Shown piece after piece: positions 1-8,577 of a stretch of DNA of 64,000 bases. Each line of letters begins with the position of its first letter. Within the stretch, counting starts at the first letter, position 1. Under the pieces are notes generated by a model that had not been told where the DNA came from, did not search any database, and saw only the letters and a list, made by a program, of their open reading frames with translations. The translations under genes and the position numbers were made by a program. The stretch comes from Mycobacterium rhizamassiliense (GTDB lineage: Bacteria > Actinomycetota > Actinomycetes > Mycobacteriales > Mycobacteriaceae), in assembly GCF_900157375.1 (NCBI RefSeq), contig NZ_LT721901.1, positions 3,086,315 through 3,150,314 on the forward strand, read 5' to 3'.

Positions 1-1505
1 GGCAGGACTTCGAATTGGAGGTCGCCGCGGTCATCGGAGCCAGCGGCAAGGACCTGACGGTCGACGAGGCCGAGCGCGCCATCATCGGCTACATGATCTT
101 CAACGACTGGTCCGCGCGCGACCTGCAGCAGCTGGAGGGTCAGCTGGCGATCGGGCAGGCCAAGGGTAAGGACAGCGGCGTCACCCTGGGGCCCTACCTG
201 GTCACGCCCGACGAGCTGGAGCCACACCGCCGCGACGGCAAGCTGAGCCTGCAGGTGAGCGCTCTGGTCAACGACTCCGAGATCGGTTCGGGCTCAACCG
301 ATCAGATGGACTGGAGCTTCGGCGAAGTCATCTCCTACGCCTCGCGTGGCGTGACGCTGCGCCCCGGCGACGTGTTCGGCTCGGGCACGGTGCCCACCTG
401 CACGCTCATCGAGCACCTCAGCATGACCGATCTGGAATCCTTCCCCGGCTGGCTGCGCGCCGGGGACGTCGTGACGCTGCGCGTGCAGGGGCTGGGGGAG
501 ACGCGCCAGACCGTCCGCGCCAGCGCCCCGCCGGTGCGCGTCAACCGCGCCCCGGCCCGGCTGCCCTACACCCGCGGGCTGCACGACGTCGCCGACAAAG
601 TGTGGGCGTGGACGCTGCCGGACGGCGGCTACGGCTGGAGCAACGCCGGGCTGGTGTCCGGGGACGGCGCCTCGCTGCTCGTCGACACACTGTTCGACCT
701 GGCGCTGACGCGCGAAATGCTCGCCGCGATGAAGCCGATCACGGACCGCGCGCCCATCACCGACGCGCTGATCACCCACTCCAACGGCGACCACACCCAC
801 GGCAACCAGCTACTCGATGCCTCGGTGCGGATCATCGCCGCCACGGACACCGCCGAGGAGATCGCGCACGGCATGCCGCCCGAGCTGCTCGCCATGGTGC
901 AGACCGGCAACCTCGGCCCGGTCGCGACCCCGTACACGCGAGAACGGTTCGGGCACTTCGACTTCAGCGGCATCGAGGTGCGCAACGCCGACCTGACGTT
1001 CGAGCGCGACCTCACCATCGACGTCGGTGGGCGCCGCGTCGACCTGCTGAACCTCGGCCCGGCCCACACCGCAGCGGACTCCGTCGTGCACGTGCCCGAC
1101 GCCGGGGTGTTGTTCGGCGGCGACCTACTCTTCATCGGCTGCACGCCGATCGTGTGGGCGGGCCCGATCGCCAACTGGGTGGCGGCCTGCGACGCGATGA
1201 TCGCGCTGGACGCGCCGATCGTGGTGCCCGGCCACGGCCCGGTTACCGACCCGGACGGAATCCGCGCTGTGCGTGGCTATCTCGCGCACGTCGCCGAGCA
1301 GACCGAGGCCGCCCACCGCAAGGGCCTGTCCTGGGCCGAGGCCGCCGACACTATCGACCTCGGCGAGTACGCCGGCTGGCTGGACGCCGAGCGGGTGGTC
1401 GTCAACGTCTATCAGAAGTATCGCGAACTCGAGCCGGACACACCGCAATTGGAGGCGATGGCGCTGCTGGTGATGCAGGCCGACTGGTTGGCCAAACGCG
1501 GCTAG
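1..1505 (+). CDS. Fumarylacetoacetase-family / metallo-beta-lactamase fusion hydrolase (5' partial)
   Basis: The reading frame is open to the left edge (codons from base 3), so the N-terminus is missing. The first ~170 visible residues are the C-terminal part of a fumarylacetoacetate hydrolase fold, with the NDWSARDLQ segment, a GKDSG segment and a GSGTVPTCTLIE segment typical of acylpyruvate/FAH-type enzymes. Without a stop it runs into an MBL-fold hydrolase: HSNGDHTHG (bases 777-803), then GPAHT, FGGDLLF and VVPGHGP, i.e. the later metal-ligand motifs. The usual HxHxDH reads HxNxDH, so one zinc ligand is replaced by Asn. FAH-type enzymes cleave C-C bonds next to a beta-diketone and MBL enzymes hydrolyse esters, lactones or amides, so a two-step catabolic enzyme is plausible. 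The substrate is unknown. The fusion itself is read directly from one continuous frame. Confidence 0.8.
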   Translation, partial: QDFELEVAAVIGASGKDLTVDEAERAIIGYMIFNDWSARDLQQLEGQLAIGQAKGKDSGVTLGPYLVTPDELEPHRRDGKLSLQVSALVNDSEIGSGSTDQMDWSFGEVISYASRGVTLRPGDVFGSGTVPTCTLIEHLSMTDLESFPGWLRAGDVVTLRVQGLGETRQTVRASAPPVRVNRAPARLPYTRGLHDVADKVWAWTLPDGGYGWSNAGLVSGDGASLLVDTLFDLALTREMLAAMKPITDRAPITDALITHSNGDHTHGNQLLDASVRIIAATDTAEEIAHGMPPELLAMVQTGNLGPVATPYTRERFGHFDFSGIEVRNADLTFERDLTIDVGGRRVDLLNLGPAHTAADSVVHVPDAGVLFGGDLLFIGCTPIVWAGPIANWVAACDAMIALDAPIVVPGHGPVTDPDGIRAVRGYLAHVAEQTEAAHRKGLSWAEAADTIDLGEYAGWLDAERVVVNVYQKYRELEPDTPQLEAMALLVMQADWLAKRG

Positions 1506-1512
1506 CCGGTGG

Positions 1513-2433
1513 CTATTTCAGCGCCGCGGTGACGAAGCCGATGGTGTCGGCCGGGACCTGTTCGTGTGCGGACTTGGGCAATTCCGGCAGGCCGGCGGCC
1601 TGGAAGAGGTCCGCGAGCTTGAACCTGATCACATCCCAGCCGCGGCCCTGCAGCAGAGCGGCGACGTCGGTGTGCTCGCCCGGGTATGCCAAATTGGCGA
1701 CGTCCAACTCCAGCCCGTGCCGTCGCCAGGTGTCGGCCAGCCGCTGGGACTGTTCGGTCGCCTGCGGCGAGTTTCCGGCGACCGACCCATAGTCGGCGGC
1801 GAACCGGCTGCCGGGCGCGCTGAGCGCGATCACGTCGTCCATCAACCGAACCTCGGCCTCCGGCGGCAGCCAGCCGATCAACACGCCCTCGGCCAGCCAC
1901 GCAGTGGGCGCGGCGGCGTCGAAACCGGCGGCCCGCAGCGCGGCCGGCCAGTCCTCCCGGAGGTCGATGCCGACCGTGCGGTGCTCGACGGTGGGCGCGG
2001 CACCGATCTTCGACAGCGTCGAGGTCTTGAACTCGATCACCTCGGGCTGGTCGATCTCGTACACCGTCGTGCCCGCCGGCCAGGACAGCCGGTAGGCGCG
2101 GCTGTCCAGCCCGGCCGCGACGATGACGATTTGCCGGACGCCGGCCTCGGTGACTTGCGCGAAGTAGTCGTCGTAGAAGCGGGCCCGGGCGGCGAACGTG
2201 TCGGTCATCCGCGGGAAGCCCACCCCACCGTCCTCGGCGTCGAAGTCGAGCTCGCCGGCGGCCAACCGGTTGAACACGTCAATGCCGACCGCGCGCACCA
2301 GCGGTTCGGCGAACGGGTCGTCGATCACCGGCTGCGGTCGTCTGGTCGCAGCCGCCCGCGCCGCGGCGACCATGGTGGCGGTGGCTCCCACACTGCTGGC
2401 GGCATCCCACGTGTCGTCCTCGGTTCGCGCCAT
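1513..2433 (-). CDS. SAM-dependent methyltransferase, TIGR00027/LCMT-like family
   Basis: 306 residues. The protein belongs to the large mycobacterial family of putative S-adenosylmethionine methyltransferases. It begins [10 protein letters not shown], has the family [11 protein letters not shown] stretch (~38-48), the SAM-binding motif [10 protein letters not shown] (~106-115) and the acidic EIDQP motif (~126-130), and ends with a GFVTAAL tail. The ATG at 2433 was chosen because AAGGAGAG lies just upstream. The frame stays open further upstream, but that extension runs into the divergent crotonase gene and is not credible. Substrates of this family are unknown. It converges on the FAH/MBL gene with 7 bp between the stops. 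The family is present in many copies in mycobacteria, so the assignment is firm but uninformative about role. Confidence 0.9.
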   Translation of the reverse strand: MARTEDDTWDAASSVGATATMVAAARAAATRRPQPVIDDPFAEPLVRAVGIDVFNRLAAGELDFDAEDGGVGFPRMTDTFAARARFYDDYFAQVTEAGVRQIVIVAAGLDSRAYRLSWPAGTTVYEIDQPEVIEFKTSTLSKIGAAPTVEHRTVGIDLREDWPAALRAAGFDAAAPTAWLAEGVLIGWLPPEAEVRLMDDVIALSAPGSRFAADYGSVAGNSPQATEQSQRLADTWRRHGLELDVANLAYPGEHTDVAALLQGRGWDVIRFKLADLFQAAGLPELPKSAHEQVPADTIGFVTAALK

Positions 2434-2508
2434 CGTCTCTCCTTCGTCTCGGCTCGAAACCACGGTATGCCTCTTCGGTAAAAACCCACGTCGCATACGG
2501 TTTGGTCT

Positions 2509-3318
2509 ATGCCTGCAGTAGAACTGGAAACCCTCGAAGAAAATATCGCCCGTATCACGCTGAACCGGCCGCAGCGCCTGAACGCCATCGACGGTGCACT
2601 GATCGACGGGGTGGACGACGCCCTGGACGTTCTCGGCGGCGGCGGATTCCGCGTCGCGATCCTGACCGGGGCCGGGCGCGGATTCTGCGCCGGCGCCGAC
2701 CTGAGCGGCACCGGCGAAGCCTGGACCAAGCCCGCGAATCCGTCGACCCCGGCATTCAAGGTCAACTACGACTCCCAGGTGCGGCTGGCCAACCTGTTCA
2801 CCCGGATCTACGAGCTGGACATCCCGGTGATCGCGGCGGTAAACGGCGTCGCCGTCGGCGGGGGACTGGCGTTCACATTGGTCAGCGACATCCGGATCGC
2901 TTCGGAGAGCGCCCGGTTCGGGTCGGCGTTCATCAAGGCCGGGTTCTCGTCGATGGACATGGGCACCAGCTACCTGCTGCCCAAGATCGTCGGCGCCGGC
3001 GTCGCGCGCGAACTGATGCTGACCGGTCGCATGATCGACGCCGACGAGGCCTACCGCATCCAGCTCGTGCACGAGGTGGTGCCGGCCGACGACCTGCTGC
3101 CGGCCGCGCTGCGCAAGGCCCGCGAGATCGCCGCGAACAACGCATATGGGGTGTGGCAGACCAAGATTGGCCTCAACGCGGCGCTGGACGCGCCCAGTCT
3201 GCGGCACGCCATCGAGATCGAGAACCGCACTCAGATCCTGAGCGGATTCACCAACAACCCGACCGAGGCCGCGAAGGCGCATATGGAAAAGCGTGCGCCC
3301 CAATGGGATCCGCTGTGA
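2509..3318 (+). CDS. Enoyl-CoA hydratase/isomerase (crotonase) family protein lacking both catalytic glutamates
   Basis: 269 residues with the crotonase fold. It has NRPQRLNAI near the N-terminus, the acyl-CoA oxyanion segment [12 protein letters not shown] (~57-68) and [12 protein letters not shown] (~111-122). In true enoyl-CoA hydratases a Glu follows the GGG motif (GGGCELA) and a second Glu lies in FGxPE. Here these positions read GGGLAF and FGSAF, so neither acid is present. The fold is known to support isomerase, hydrolase and decarboxylase activities, so the exact reaction is open and hydratase activity is doubtful. Divergent from the methyltransferase gene with 75 bp between the starts. 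The ATG at 2509 has no strong Shine-Dalgarno. Confidence 0.85.
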   Translation: MPAVELETLEENIARITLNRPQRLNAIDGALIDGVDDALDVLGGGGFRVAILTGAGRGFCAGADLSGTGEAWTKPANPSTPAFKVNYDSQVRLANLFTRIYELDIPVIAAVNGVAVGGGLAFTLVSDIRIASESARFGSAFIKAGFSSMDMGTSYLLPKIVGAGVARELMLTGRMIDADEAYRIQLVHEVVPADDLLPAALRKAREIAANNAYGVWQTKIGLNAALDAPSLRHAIEIENRTQILSGFTNNPTEAAKAHMEKRAPQWDPL

Positions 3319-3376
3319 CGCACAGCCCGATGGCGGCGGCCCGCTCCGCCCGGTTTCGCCTCGCTTGCGCCCGCCA

Positions 3377-4243
3377 CTAGATTTTCGCGATCACGTTTTC
3401 GGCGAACATCTCCAGGTTGCGGATCTTGGCGTCCAGCGCCTCGGTGTCCTTGCCCATGATGTAGGGAATGCGGAAGCCGACGATGACGTCGGTGACGCCC
3501 TTGTCCTCGAGCCGCTTGATGCCGTCGGCGGTATACGCGTCAACCGAGATGACGTGGATCTCGAACGGGCCGGTCTTGCCCGCTTCCTCGCGGTACCGCT
3601 GCAGCTTGGCGATCAGCCCGTCGAGTTCCTCCGGGTCGCCGCCGCCGTGCATCCAGCCGTCCAGCCGCGCGGCCCGCTTCAGCGCCGCGTCCGCGTGGCC
3701 GCCGATGAGGATGGGGATCGGCTTGGTGGGCGCCGGCGTCATCTTGGTCTTGGGGATGTCGTAGAACTCGCCGTGGAATTCGAAGTAGTCGCCGCTGGTG
3801 AGGCCCTGGATGATCTCGATGCATTCGTCCATCCGCTTGCCGCGCCTGGCGAACGGGACACCCAGCAGCTCGTAGTCCTCGGGCCACGGGCTGGTGCCGA
3901 CGCCGAAGCCGATCCGGTTGTCGGTCAGCGCGGCCAGCGAACCGATCTGCTTGGCCACCAGGGCCGGCGGCCGGATGGGCAGTTTGAGGACGAAGAAGTT
4001 GAAGTGCAGCTTCGTCGTCACCGCGCCCAATGCCCCTGTTAGCACGAAGGTTTCGATGAATTCCTTGCCGTCCAGGAACTCGCGGTTGCCGTCCGGGGTG
4101 TACGGGTACTTGGAGTCGGATTCGAAGGGGTAGGCGATGCTGTCGGCGATCGTCATCGCGTGGTAGCCGGCGGCCTCGGCCGCCTTGGCCAGCGGGATGT
4201 AGTTATGAAAGTCCGTCATTGCCTCTGCGTAGGTGAACCGCAC
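3377..4243 (-). CDS. LLM-class F420-dependent oxidoreductase (Rv0940c-like)
   Basis: 288 residues of the bacterial-luciferase-like TIM-barrel superfamily. It starts [12 protein letters not shown]. The segments [20 protein letters not shown] (~108-127), a mid-protein PIPILIGGH (~175-183) and a LDGWMHGG stretch are typical of F420-using LLM oxidoreductases. The substrate is unknown. A TAGAACGTGTTCTA box lies 38 bp upstream of the start, matching the consensus of the cholesterol regulator KstR, so a role in sterol or lipid catabolism is inferred. The only plausible partner in the window is the second F420-type enzyme at 22866-23714, which carries the same box. Confidence 0.85.
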   Translation of the reverse strand: MRFTYAEAMTDFHNYIPLAKAAEAAGYHAMTIADSIAYPFESDSKYPYTPDGNREFLDGKEFIETFVLTGALGAVTTKLHFNFFVLKLPIRPPALVAKQIGSLAALTDNRIGFGVGTSPWPEDYELLGVPFARRGKRMDECIEIIQGLTSGDYFEFHGEFYDIPKTKMTPAPTKPIPILIGGHADAALKRAARLDGWMHGGGDPEELDGLIAKLQRYREEAGKTGPFEIHVISVDAYTADGIKRLEDKGVTDVIVGFRIPYIMGKDTEALDAKIRNLEMFAENVIAKI

Positions 4244-4280
4244 GTCATCTGCCTTCCTTGGGAGGACCGTTACCCGAGAT

Positions 4281-4294
4281 TAGAACGTGTTCTA
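4281..4294. promoter_or_regulatory. KstR-type operator, TAGAACGTGTTCTA
   Basis: A perfect inverted repeat TAGAAC-GT-GTTCTA fits the established KstR consensus TnnAACnnGTTnnA at every fixed position. It lies 38 bp upstream of the LLM oxidoreductase start at 4243 and beyond the stop of the STAS/ATPase gene. The same 14 bases occur at 23724-23737 before another F420-type oxidoreductase. KstR represses sterol and lipid catabolism genes in mycobacteria until an acyl-CoA ligand releases it. Binding here is inferred from the motif only. Confidence 0.7.
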
Positions 4295-4350
4295 GTTTGG
4301 CTCGCGGCGGGGTCCCGCAGAGTGGGAGGAGGGCTCGCGTACGGAGGCGG

Positions 4351-5142
4351 CTAGAGCTGGTTCTCGGGGCCGATGACGGCCCACACCGTCTTGCCCGACG
4401 AGGTGGGCGTGCTGCCCCACGCGCGCGACAGCGCGTCGACGATCGCCAGGCCCGAGACGTCGATGCCCTGCGCGGGCGACGGCAGCCGCTGGGCCGGGGC
4501 GGTGCTCTCGTCGGACACCGCGATGGTCGCGGAGGCGCCGTCGGTCTCGATCCGCATCGCCGGGATGCTGCCGGTGTGTTCCAGGACGTTCTCCACGAAC
4601 ACGTTGACGACCACCAGGGCGACCGGGATGAAGGTGGGGCGGCCCCACTCGGTGAGCCACTCGCGGACCAGGCGGCGCGACTCGCGCAGGCTGGTCAGGT
4701 TCGCGGGCAGCTGGGCGTCGGCACGATAGATGGTGCGACGGGTGAGCTTTTCGAGCGCCTTCGTTGCGCTCTTCTGGGTGGCATACACCGGCATGAAGCG
4801 GGTGACCTCGGCCTGGGTGAGGGCGTCGCGGGTGGCCCGCTGGCCGCAGACCAGCACGATCGGTGCGGTGGTCTGGCTGTCGAGCTGAAGGTACGCGCTG
4901 ATGAAGGCGGACAACGCCGACTCCGCGGGCACCCGCAGGCCGGTGACGTCGATGATGACGGCTGACGGCTGGTCGAGGGCGGCCTTTTTGATGCTGTCGC
5001 GCAATGCCGCGGAATTGCTGGCGTCGAGCACACCCGCGACGGTCAGGATCGCGACCGACTGGTCGGTCCGGGTCTCGACGGCTAGCGAGCCCGGAGACTC
5101 AGCTAGCGCACTCACCGCAGGCGGTCCTTTCCGTTCTGGCAT
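4351..5142 (-). CDS. STAS-domain / GHKL ATPase fusion, anti-sigma-type regulator (Rv0941c-like)
   Basis: 263 residues with two domains. Residues ~20-115 are a STAS (anti-sigma-factor antagonist) domain, where DVTGLRVPAESALSAF occupies the place of the phosphorylatable-Ser loop in a diverged form. Residues ~140-263 are a GHKL ATPase of the anti-sigma kinase type, with an N-box-like VNVFVENVLEH and a G-box-like GIDVSGLAIVDAL. SpoIIAA-like and SpoIIAB-like functions are therefore on one chain. Such proteins work by partner switching with sigma factors. No sigma factor is adjacent, so the target is unknown. The ATG at 5142 follows GAGG at a good distance. The domain call is firm, the function inferred. 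Confidence 0.8.
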   Translation of the reverse strand: MPERKGPPAVSALAESPGSLAVETRTDQSVAILTVAGVLDASNSAALRDSIKKAALDQPSAVIIDVTGLRVPAESALSAFISAYLQLDSQTTAPIVLVCGQRATRDALTQAEVTRFMPVYATQKSATKALEKLTRRTIYRADAQLPANLTSLRESRRLVREWLTEWGRPTFIPVALVVVNVFVENVLEHTGSIPAMRIETDGASATIAVSDESTAPAQRLPSPAQGIDVSGLAIVDALSRAWGSTPTSSGKTVWAVIGPENQL

Positions 5143-5524
5143 CTATCCTCGCTGCTCGCGACAGTTGACCCGCGGGGGGACGGGCGCGTGCGTTTTCGGT
5201 GCCGTGTTGGGGCATCCGAATCCTAACGTGGTCGAAAGGCAGCGGTAGGTCACGATCCGGCAAGGAATCGTACGGTGCGCCGTCGCGCCGTCGATTAGGG
5301 GCCGTCGAGGGCGCGAACGGTACCCGCTTCGACGTTGCGCCTGCGCTACCGCTGCCACCCCGACCATGCTGCTCTCATCTTCGTGTCGTGTGCACCAGCA
5401 TGCGATCAACCTCTTTCGCGCGTCTGGCCACTTCCAGTATTGATTGAAATCAGCCTAGCGAGACTACCCCATTTAACGGGTGTCACGCGTGTCGCAGAAA
5501 TCAGTGCCGACACATACCGTCCGG
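5143..5524. other. Intergenic region of 382 bp without a supported gene
   Basis: This gap lies between the start of the STAS/ATPase gene and the stop of the flavoprotein gene, so it is upstream sequence for the former. Short frames exist on both strands, but their composition looks random and they lack a ribosome binding site. A small inverted repeat TGATT-GA-AATCA (5441-5452) sits in an AT-richer patch near 5435-5480. No terminator, RNA gene or known operator was recognised. Confidence 0.5.
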
Positions 5525-6739
5525 TCAGAGTCCGCTCATTGTGTAGGGCGGGGCACCGACCCCGGCGACCGAGTGCGTGCCCCACGGCGTTTGTTCGGTG
5601 ATGCGCGCGGGCGCCGTCCGCTCGCCGACCGTGAGCGTGGCCGTGCGCGCCTGCTTGAGCACCTGGTCCGGCAGGGGCTGCGCGGGCGAGCTAAAAACCG
5701 TTCCCTGCCAGTGGTAATGGCCGTCGATCGGGTCCAGGCGGCCGCTGAGCCGGACGCGCACCGGGTGGGACGTGCCTGCGATGGTCAGCGTCGCCTCGCC
5801 GTCGTAGGTCTGAGTGCCCCGGGTGGCGGCGGACGACAAGTCGAAGGCCGATCGCACCGCGAACGACGGGGCGGGCGCGAGGTGGGCGCGCTCGTTGAAC
5901 ACCTGGTAGCTGCTGCGCCGTACCTCGATGCGGGTGGCGCCGTTGTTGGCCATCAGCGCCAGGCAGCCGGCGACGTAGCGCGCCTGCGTGCCGGCGTCGG
6001 GCCCGGTGAGGCAGAAGAAGTTGGGGAGGCCGTGCAGGGCGACTCCCAGGAAGGGCTCGAAGCCGTCGCTCCAGGCCCGCCGCAGGGTCACCCCCGCCGG
6101 GCCGACCAGTTCGGGCGCTTGATCGCTGACGGTGAATCCGGTGCCGTAGACGATGGCGTCGGAGCGGTGGTGGGCACCGTCGGCGGTGCGGATGCCCGAC
6201 TCCGTGAGCCCGGTGATCGCCGATCCGACGAGTGCGGGGGCGCGACCGGACTGCTTGCGCGGGGTGTGGCGGGCCAGCCAGCGCCTGACGCGGGCCGTCG
6301 GCAAAAGCAGTTCGGAGACCAGCCGGCGCGGCGCGTGGGCGAAGACGGTGACCGAGGCTGCCGATGCGGTGAGCCGCCCGAGCTGATGGCCCGCGGTCGA
6401 GTCGCTGCCGATGACGGCGATGTGCTTGCCGGCCGGGTCGAAATCGGGGTTCCAGTGCGCCGCGTGGAAAGCCACGCCTTGGAAAGCGTTGCGCCCGGCG
6501 AACTCCGGTAGCCACGGCGCGAAAAGGGAAGCGCCGACGACGACGCGGGCGCGCAGCGTCTCTCCGGCGGTGGTGCGCAGGTCCCAGGTGTGATCGCCGT
6601 CGTCGAACACCGCCCGCGCGGCGTCGTCGAGCGTCAGCACGTCGCGAATTCCGGCCGCCCGCAACCCCTCAGATGCGGCCCGCCCCGCGCTGCCGATGAC
6701 GACGACGTCGCGGACGGCCGCGATCGATGTGTCTGTCAC
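5525..6739 (-). CDS. Degenerate flavin monooxygenase with C-terminal DUF4873 (Rv0943c-like)
   Basis: 404 residues. The N-terminus resembles a flavin-containing/Baeyer-Villiger-type monooxygenase, but both nucleotide motifs are eroded. The FAD loop reads VVIGSAGRAASEG rather than GxGxxG followed by an ordinary FAD domain, and the NADPH loop reads VIGSDSTAGHQLG. Landmarks such as VYGTGFTVSD and a GLPNFFCLTGP stretch are retained. The last ~110 residues match the DUF4873 domain found on mycobacterial monooxygenases. The GTG at 6739 overlaps the stop of the upstream diiron gene by 4 bases (GTGA), which fixes the start and implies translational coupling. The protein may be a cofactor-binding partner or a reductase for the diiron enzyme rather than an independent monooxygenase. 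That role is inference. Confidence 0.75.
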   Translation of the reverse strand: MTDTSIAAVRDVVVIGSAGRAASEGLRAAGIRDVLTLDDAARAVFDDGDHTWDLRTTAGETLRARVVVGASLFAPWLPEFAGRNAFQGVAFHAAHWNPDFDPAGKHIAVIGSDSTAGHQLGRLTASAASVTVFAHAPRRLVSELLLPTARVRRWLARHTPRKQSGRAPALVGSAITGLTESGIRTADGAHHRSDAIVYGTGFTVSDQAPELVGPAGVTLRRAWSDGFEPFLGVALHGLPNFFCLTGPDAGTQARYVAGCLALMANNGATRIEVRRSSYQVFNERAHLAPAPSFAVRSAFDLSSAATRGTQTYDGEATLTIAGTSHPVRVRLSGRLDPIDGHYHWQGTVFSSPAQPLPDQVLKQARTATLTVGERTAPARITEQTPWGTHSVAGVGAPPYTMSGL

Positions 6740-7692
6740 AGAAACTTGGAGCGCTTCCAGCCGCGCCGAGCGATCGGTCCCAGCAGGCCGACCTCGGTCA
6801 AAAACGCCGCCAGTGGGGCGAAACCGGCCTTCTGCATCTCGTACCGGTGCGCGCTGCCGCGCGCGGTCGCACGCGCCCGTTTCGGATCCAGGCCCGTGCG
6901 CGCATAGGGCACCGGGTTGCTGAACAGGTAGCGGAAGAAGTAGCCGCCGATGCCGTTGATGTTGGCCATGAACCAACGGTTGACGCGCGGCATTTCGACG
7001 ACCCGCTTGCGGGCGCCGTCGCGCGCGAACTGGATGTGGCGGGCCTCTTCGGTGACGTGAATTCGCATGAGCCGCTGGATGATTGGCTGCAGCTCTGCGT
7101 CGTCCATCATCTGGCGCTGCAGGGAATCGAAGATCTCTTCGCCGATCAGGGCCGCCACCCACAGCATCGAACCGCGTTGGAACGCAAGGGGAAGCGCGTT
7201 GATGATGTAGCGGTGCAACCGCCGCGGCTGTATCGGCTTGGCGCCGATGCGCTCGATGGCCTTGCCGAACATCACCATGTGCCGGGTCTCGTCGCCCAGT
7301 TCGGTCAGCTTGTAATGCGTCGACGAGCTGGTCGGGTCCTCGTGCAGGATGGTGCGCAACAGCGACTGGTTGAGTATGTTCTCGAACCAGATCCCGGCCG
7401 ACAGGGTGTTGACCAGTTCCTGGCGCGACAGCTCGATTTGTTGCTCGCGGGTCATCTCGTCCCATATCGGGGTGCCGTAGAGCGAGACCAGCCGCGGTGG
7501 CAGGTAGAACTTGTCCGGGTCCAGCGGCGCGTCCCAGTCGATGTCGACGATCGGCTCGTACGACTTCTTCACCGAGCCCTTGAGCAGCCGATCGGAGAAC
7601 TCTTCCCGACTCGGCCCACCGGGCCTCACCGCGGAGGGCGCAGCGCCGCTCCTCCCCATCGCTTCGCTCTGCATCGTCTCGGCGCGCGTCAT
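6736..7692 (-). CDS. AurF-type diiron N-oxygenase family protein
   Basis: 318 residues from the ATG at 7692. Helical diiron signatures are visible: LSRQELVNTLSAGIWFE, LTELGDETRHMVMFG with an ExxxH-type pair, WVAALIGEEIFD, and RIHVTEEARHIQFAR with a second EExxH motif. This spacing suits the p-aminobenzoate N-oxygenase AurF family (DUF3066-type), which uses a carboxylate-bridged diiron site and O2. The first ~20 residues are encoded by a dispersed repeat (7643-7692), so the true start could lie downstream. The gene is coupled by a 4-base overlap to the degenerate flavoprotein downstream and is divergent from cobF across an inverted repeat. The physiological substrate is unknown. Confidence 0.8.
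   Translation of the reverse strand: MTRAETMQSEAMGRSGAAPSAVRPGGPSREEFSDRLLKGSVKKSYEPIVDIDWDAPLDPDKFYLPPRLVSLYGTPIWDEMTREQQIELSRQELVNTLSAGIWFENILNQSLLRTILHEDPTSSSTHYKLTELGDETRHMVMFGKAIERIGAKPIQPRRLHRYIINALPLAFQRGSMLWVAALIGEEIFDSLQRQMMDDAELQPIIQRLMRIHVTEEARHIQFARDGARKRVVEMPRVNRWFMANINGIGGYFFRYLFSNPVPYARTGLDPKRARATARGSAHRYEMQKAGFAPLAAFLTEVGLLGPIARRGWKRSKFL
7643..7692 (-). repeat. Dispersed mycobacterial repeat, copy A
   Basis: Fifty bases that align with 13985-14035. The first 36 bases differ at only one position, and both copies end in an ATG read on the minus strand. The minus-strand sequence contains GCAGAGCGAAGCGATG followed by GGGAGGAGCGGCGC. In this copy the repeat reads in frame as the first residues of the diiron oxygenase. 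Confidence 0.75.
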
Positions 7693-7724
7693 CCCTGGCG
7701 TCCCTCCGTTGGGTGCATCAGACG

Positions 7725-7744
7725 GTACCCATGGTACTGGGTAC
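7725..7744. promoter_or_regulatory. Inverted repeat between the diiron oxygenase and cobF
   Basis: GTACCCA-TGGTAC-TGGGTAC is a perfect 7-bp inverted repeat with a 6-base spacer. It lies 33 bp upstream of the diiron oxygenase start and 72 bp upstream of the cobF start, a usual place for a TetR- or MarR-type operator. No regulator gene is adjacent, so the binding protein is unknown. Confidence 0.45.
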
Positions 7745-7815
7745 TTGTGGTTCCGACTAGATGTTCGGGTCCACGATTCGGCAATCTGATAGGCAACGAC
7801 GAGCAGGAGGCAGCG

Positions 7816-8556
7816 GTGGGTCGGCACATTCACGTCATCGGCATCGGCGCGGGCGACCCCGGCTACGTGACGGTTCAGGCCGTCGAGGCGCTCAACGACA
7901 CTCAGGTGTTCTTCGCGATGGACAAGGGAGAACAGAAGAGCGACCTGGTGGCGCTGCGACGGGAGATCTGCACGCGGTTCATCCGGGAGCCCGGCTACCG
8001 ATTCGTCGAACTGCCCGACCCGAAGCGGTCGTCCGGCGGCGATTACCGCGACGCCGTTTCCGAGTGGCACGCCGCGCGCACCCGTATCTGGGCGACGGCC
8101 ATCGCCACCGAGCTGGGGCCCGACGGCGTGGGGGCCTTTCTGGCCTGGGGCGATCCGTCGCTCTACGACAGCACGCTGCGCATCCTGGACGCGGTGGCCG
8201 CCCAGGTCGACTTCACTTTCGACGTCATCCCCGGCATCACGGCGATCCAGGCGCTGACGGCGCGACACCGCATCCCGCTCAACGACGTCGGCGAGCCGGT
8301 GCTCATCACCACGGGCAGACAGCTGCGGTCCCGCGGCCTCTCCGGCGCGGCGGTGGTGATGCTCGACGCCGACTGCACGTTTGCGGCCTGCGGCGCCGAC
8401 ACCCGGATCTGGTGGGGCGCCTATCTGGGGACCGGCGACGAACTGCTGGTGGCGGGCACCGTGGGCGAGGTGGGACAGCGCATCGTGGCGCTGCGGGCGG
8501 AGGCCCGTGCCCGGCACGGCTGGATCATGGATACCTATTTATTGCGGGCTGTCTGA
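7816..8556 (+). CDS. cobF: Precorrin-6A synthase (deacetylating), CobF
   Basis: 246 residues from a GTG preceded by AGGAGG six bases upstream. The start VGRHIHVIGIGAGDPGYVT is the SAM-binding loop of the tetrapyrrole methylase fold. FLAWGDPSLYDSTLRIL and VIPGITAIQAL are further signature regions. CobF methylates C1 of precorrin-5 with loss of the acetyl group in aerobic cobalamin synthesis. It stands apart from other cob genes, between the diiron oxygenase and the Fpg/Nei-like gene. From general knowledge, the M. tuberculosis complex lost cobF while smooth tubercle bacilli and other mycobacteria keep it; this copy looks intact and supports a non-tuberculous source. Confidence 0.9.
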   Translation: MGRHIHVIGIGAGDPGYVTVQAVEALNDTQVFFAMDKGEQKSDLVALRREICTRFIREPGYRFVELPDPKRSSGGDYRDAVSEWHAARTRIWATAIATELGPDGVGAFLAWGDPSLYDSTLRILDAVAAQVDFTFDVIPGITAIQALTARHRIPLNDVGEPVLITTGRQLRSRGLSGAAVVMLDADCTFAACGADTRIWWGAYLGTGDELLVAGTVGEVGQRIVALRAEARARHGWIMDTYLLRAV

Positions 8557-8577
8557 GCTCGTCGGCAAACTAGACAC

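Noticed and set aside
1513..3303. Longer methyltransferase reading to 3303
   Set aside because: The extension runs antisense through the crotonase gene; a clear AAGGAG before the ATG at 2433 fixes the start.
5199..5447. Small plus-strand frame in the 382-bp gap
   Set aside because: Composition looks random, there is no ribosome binding site and no recognised motif.
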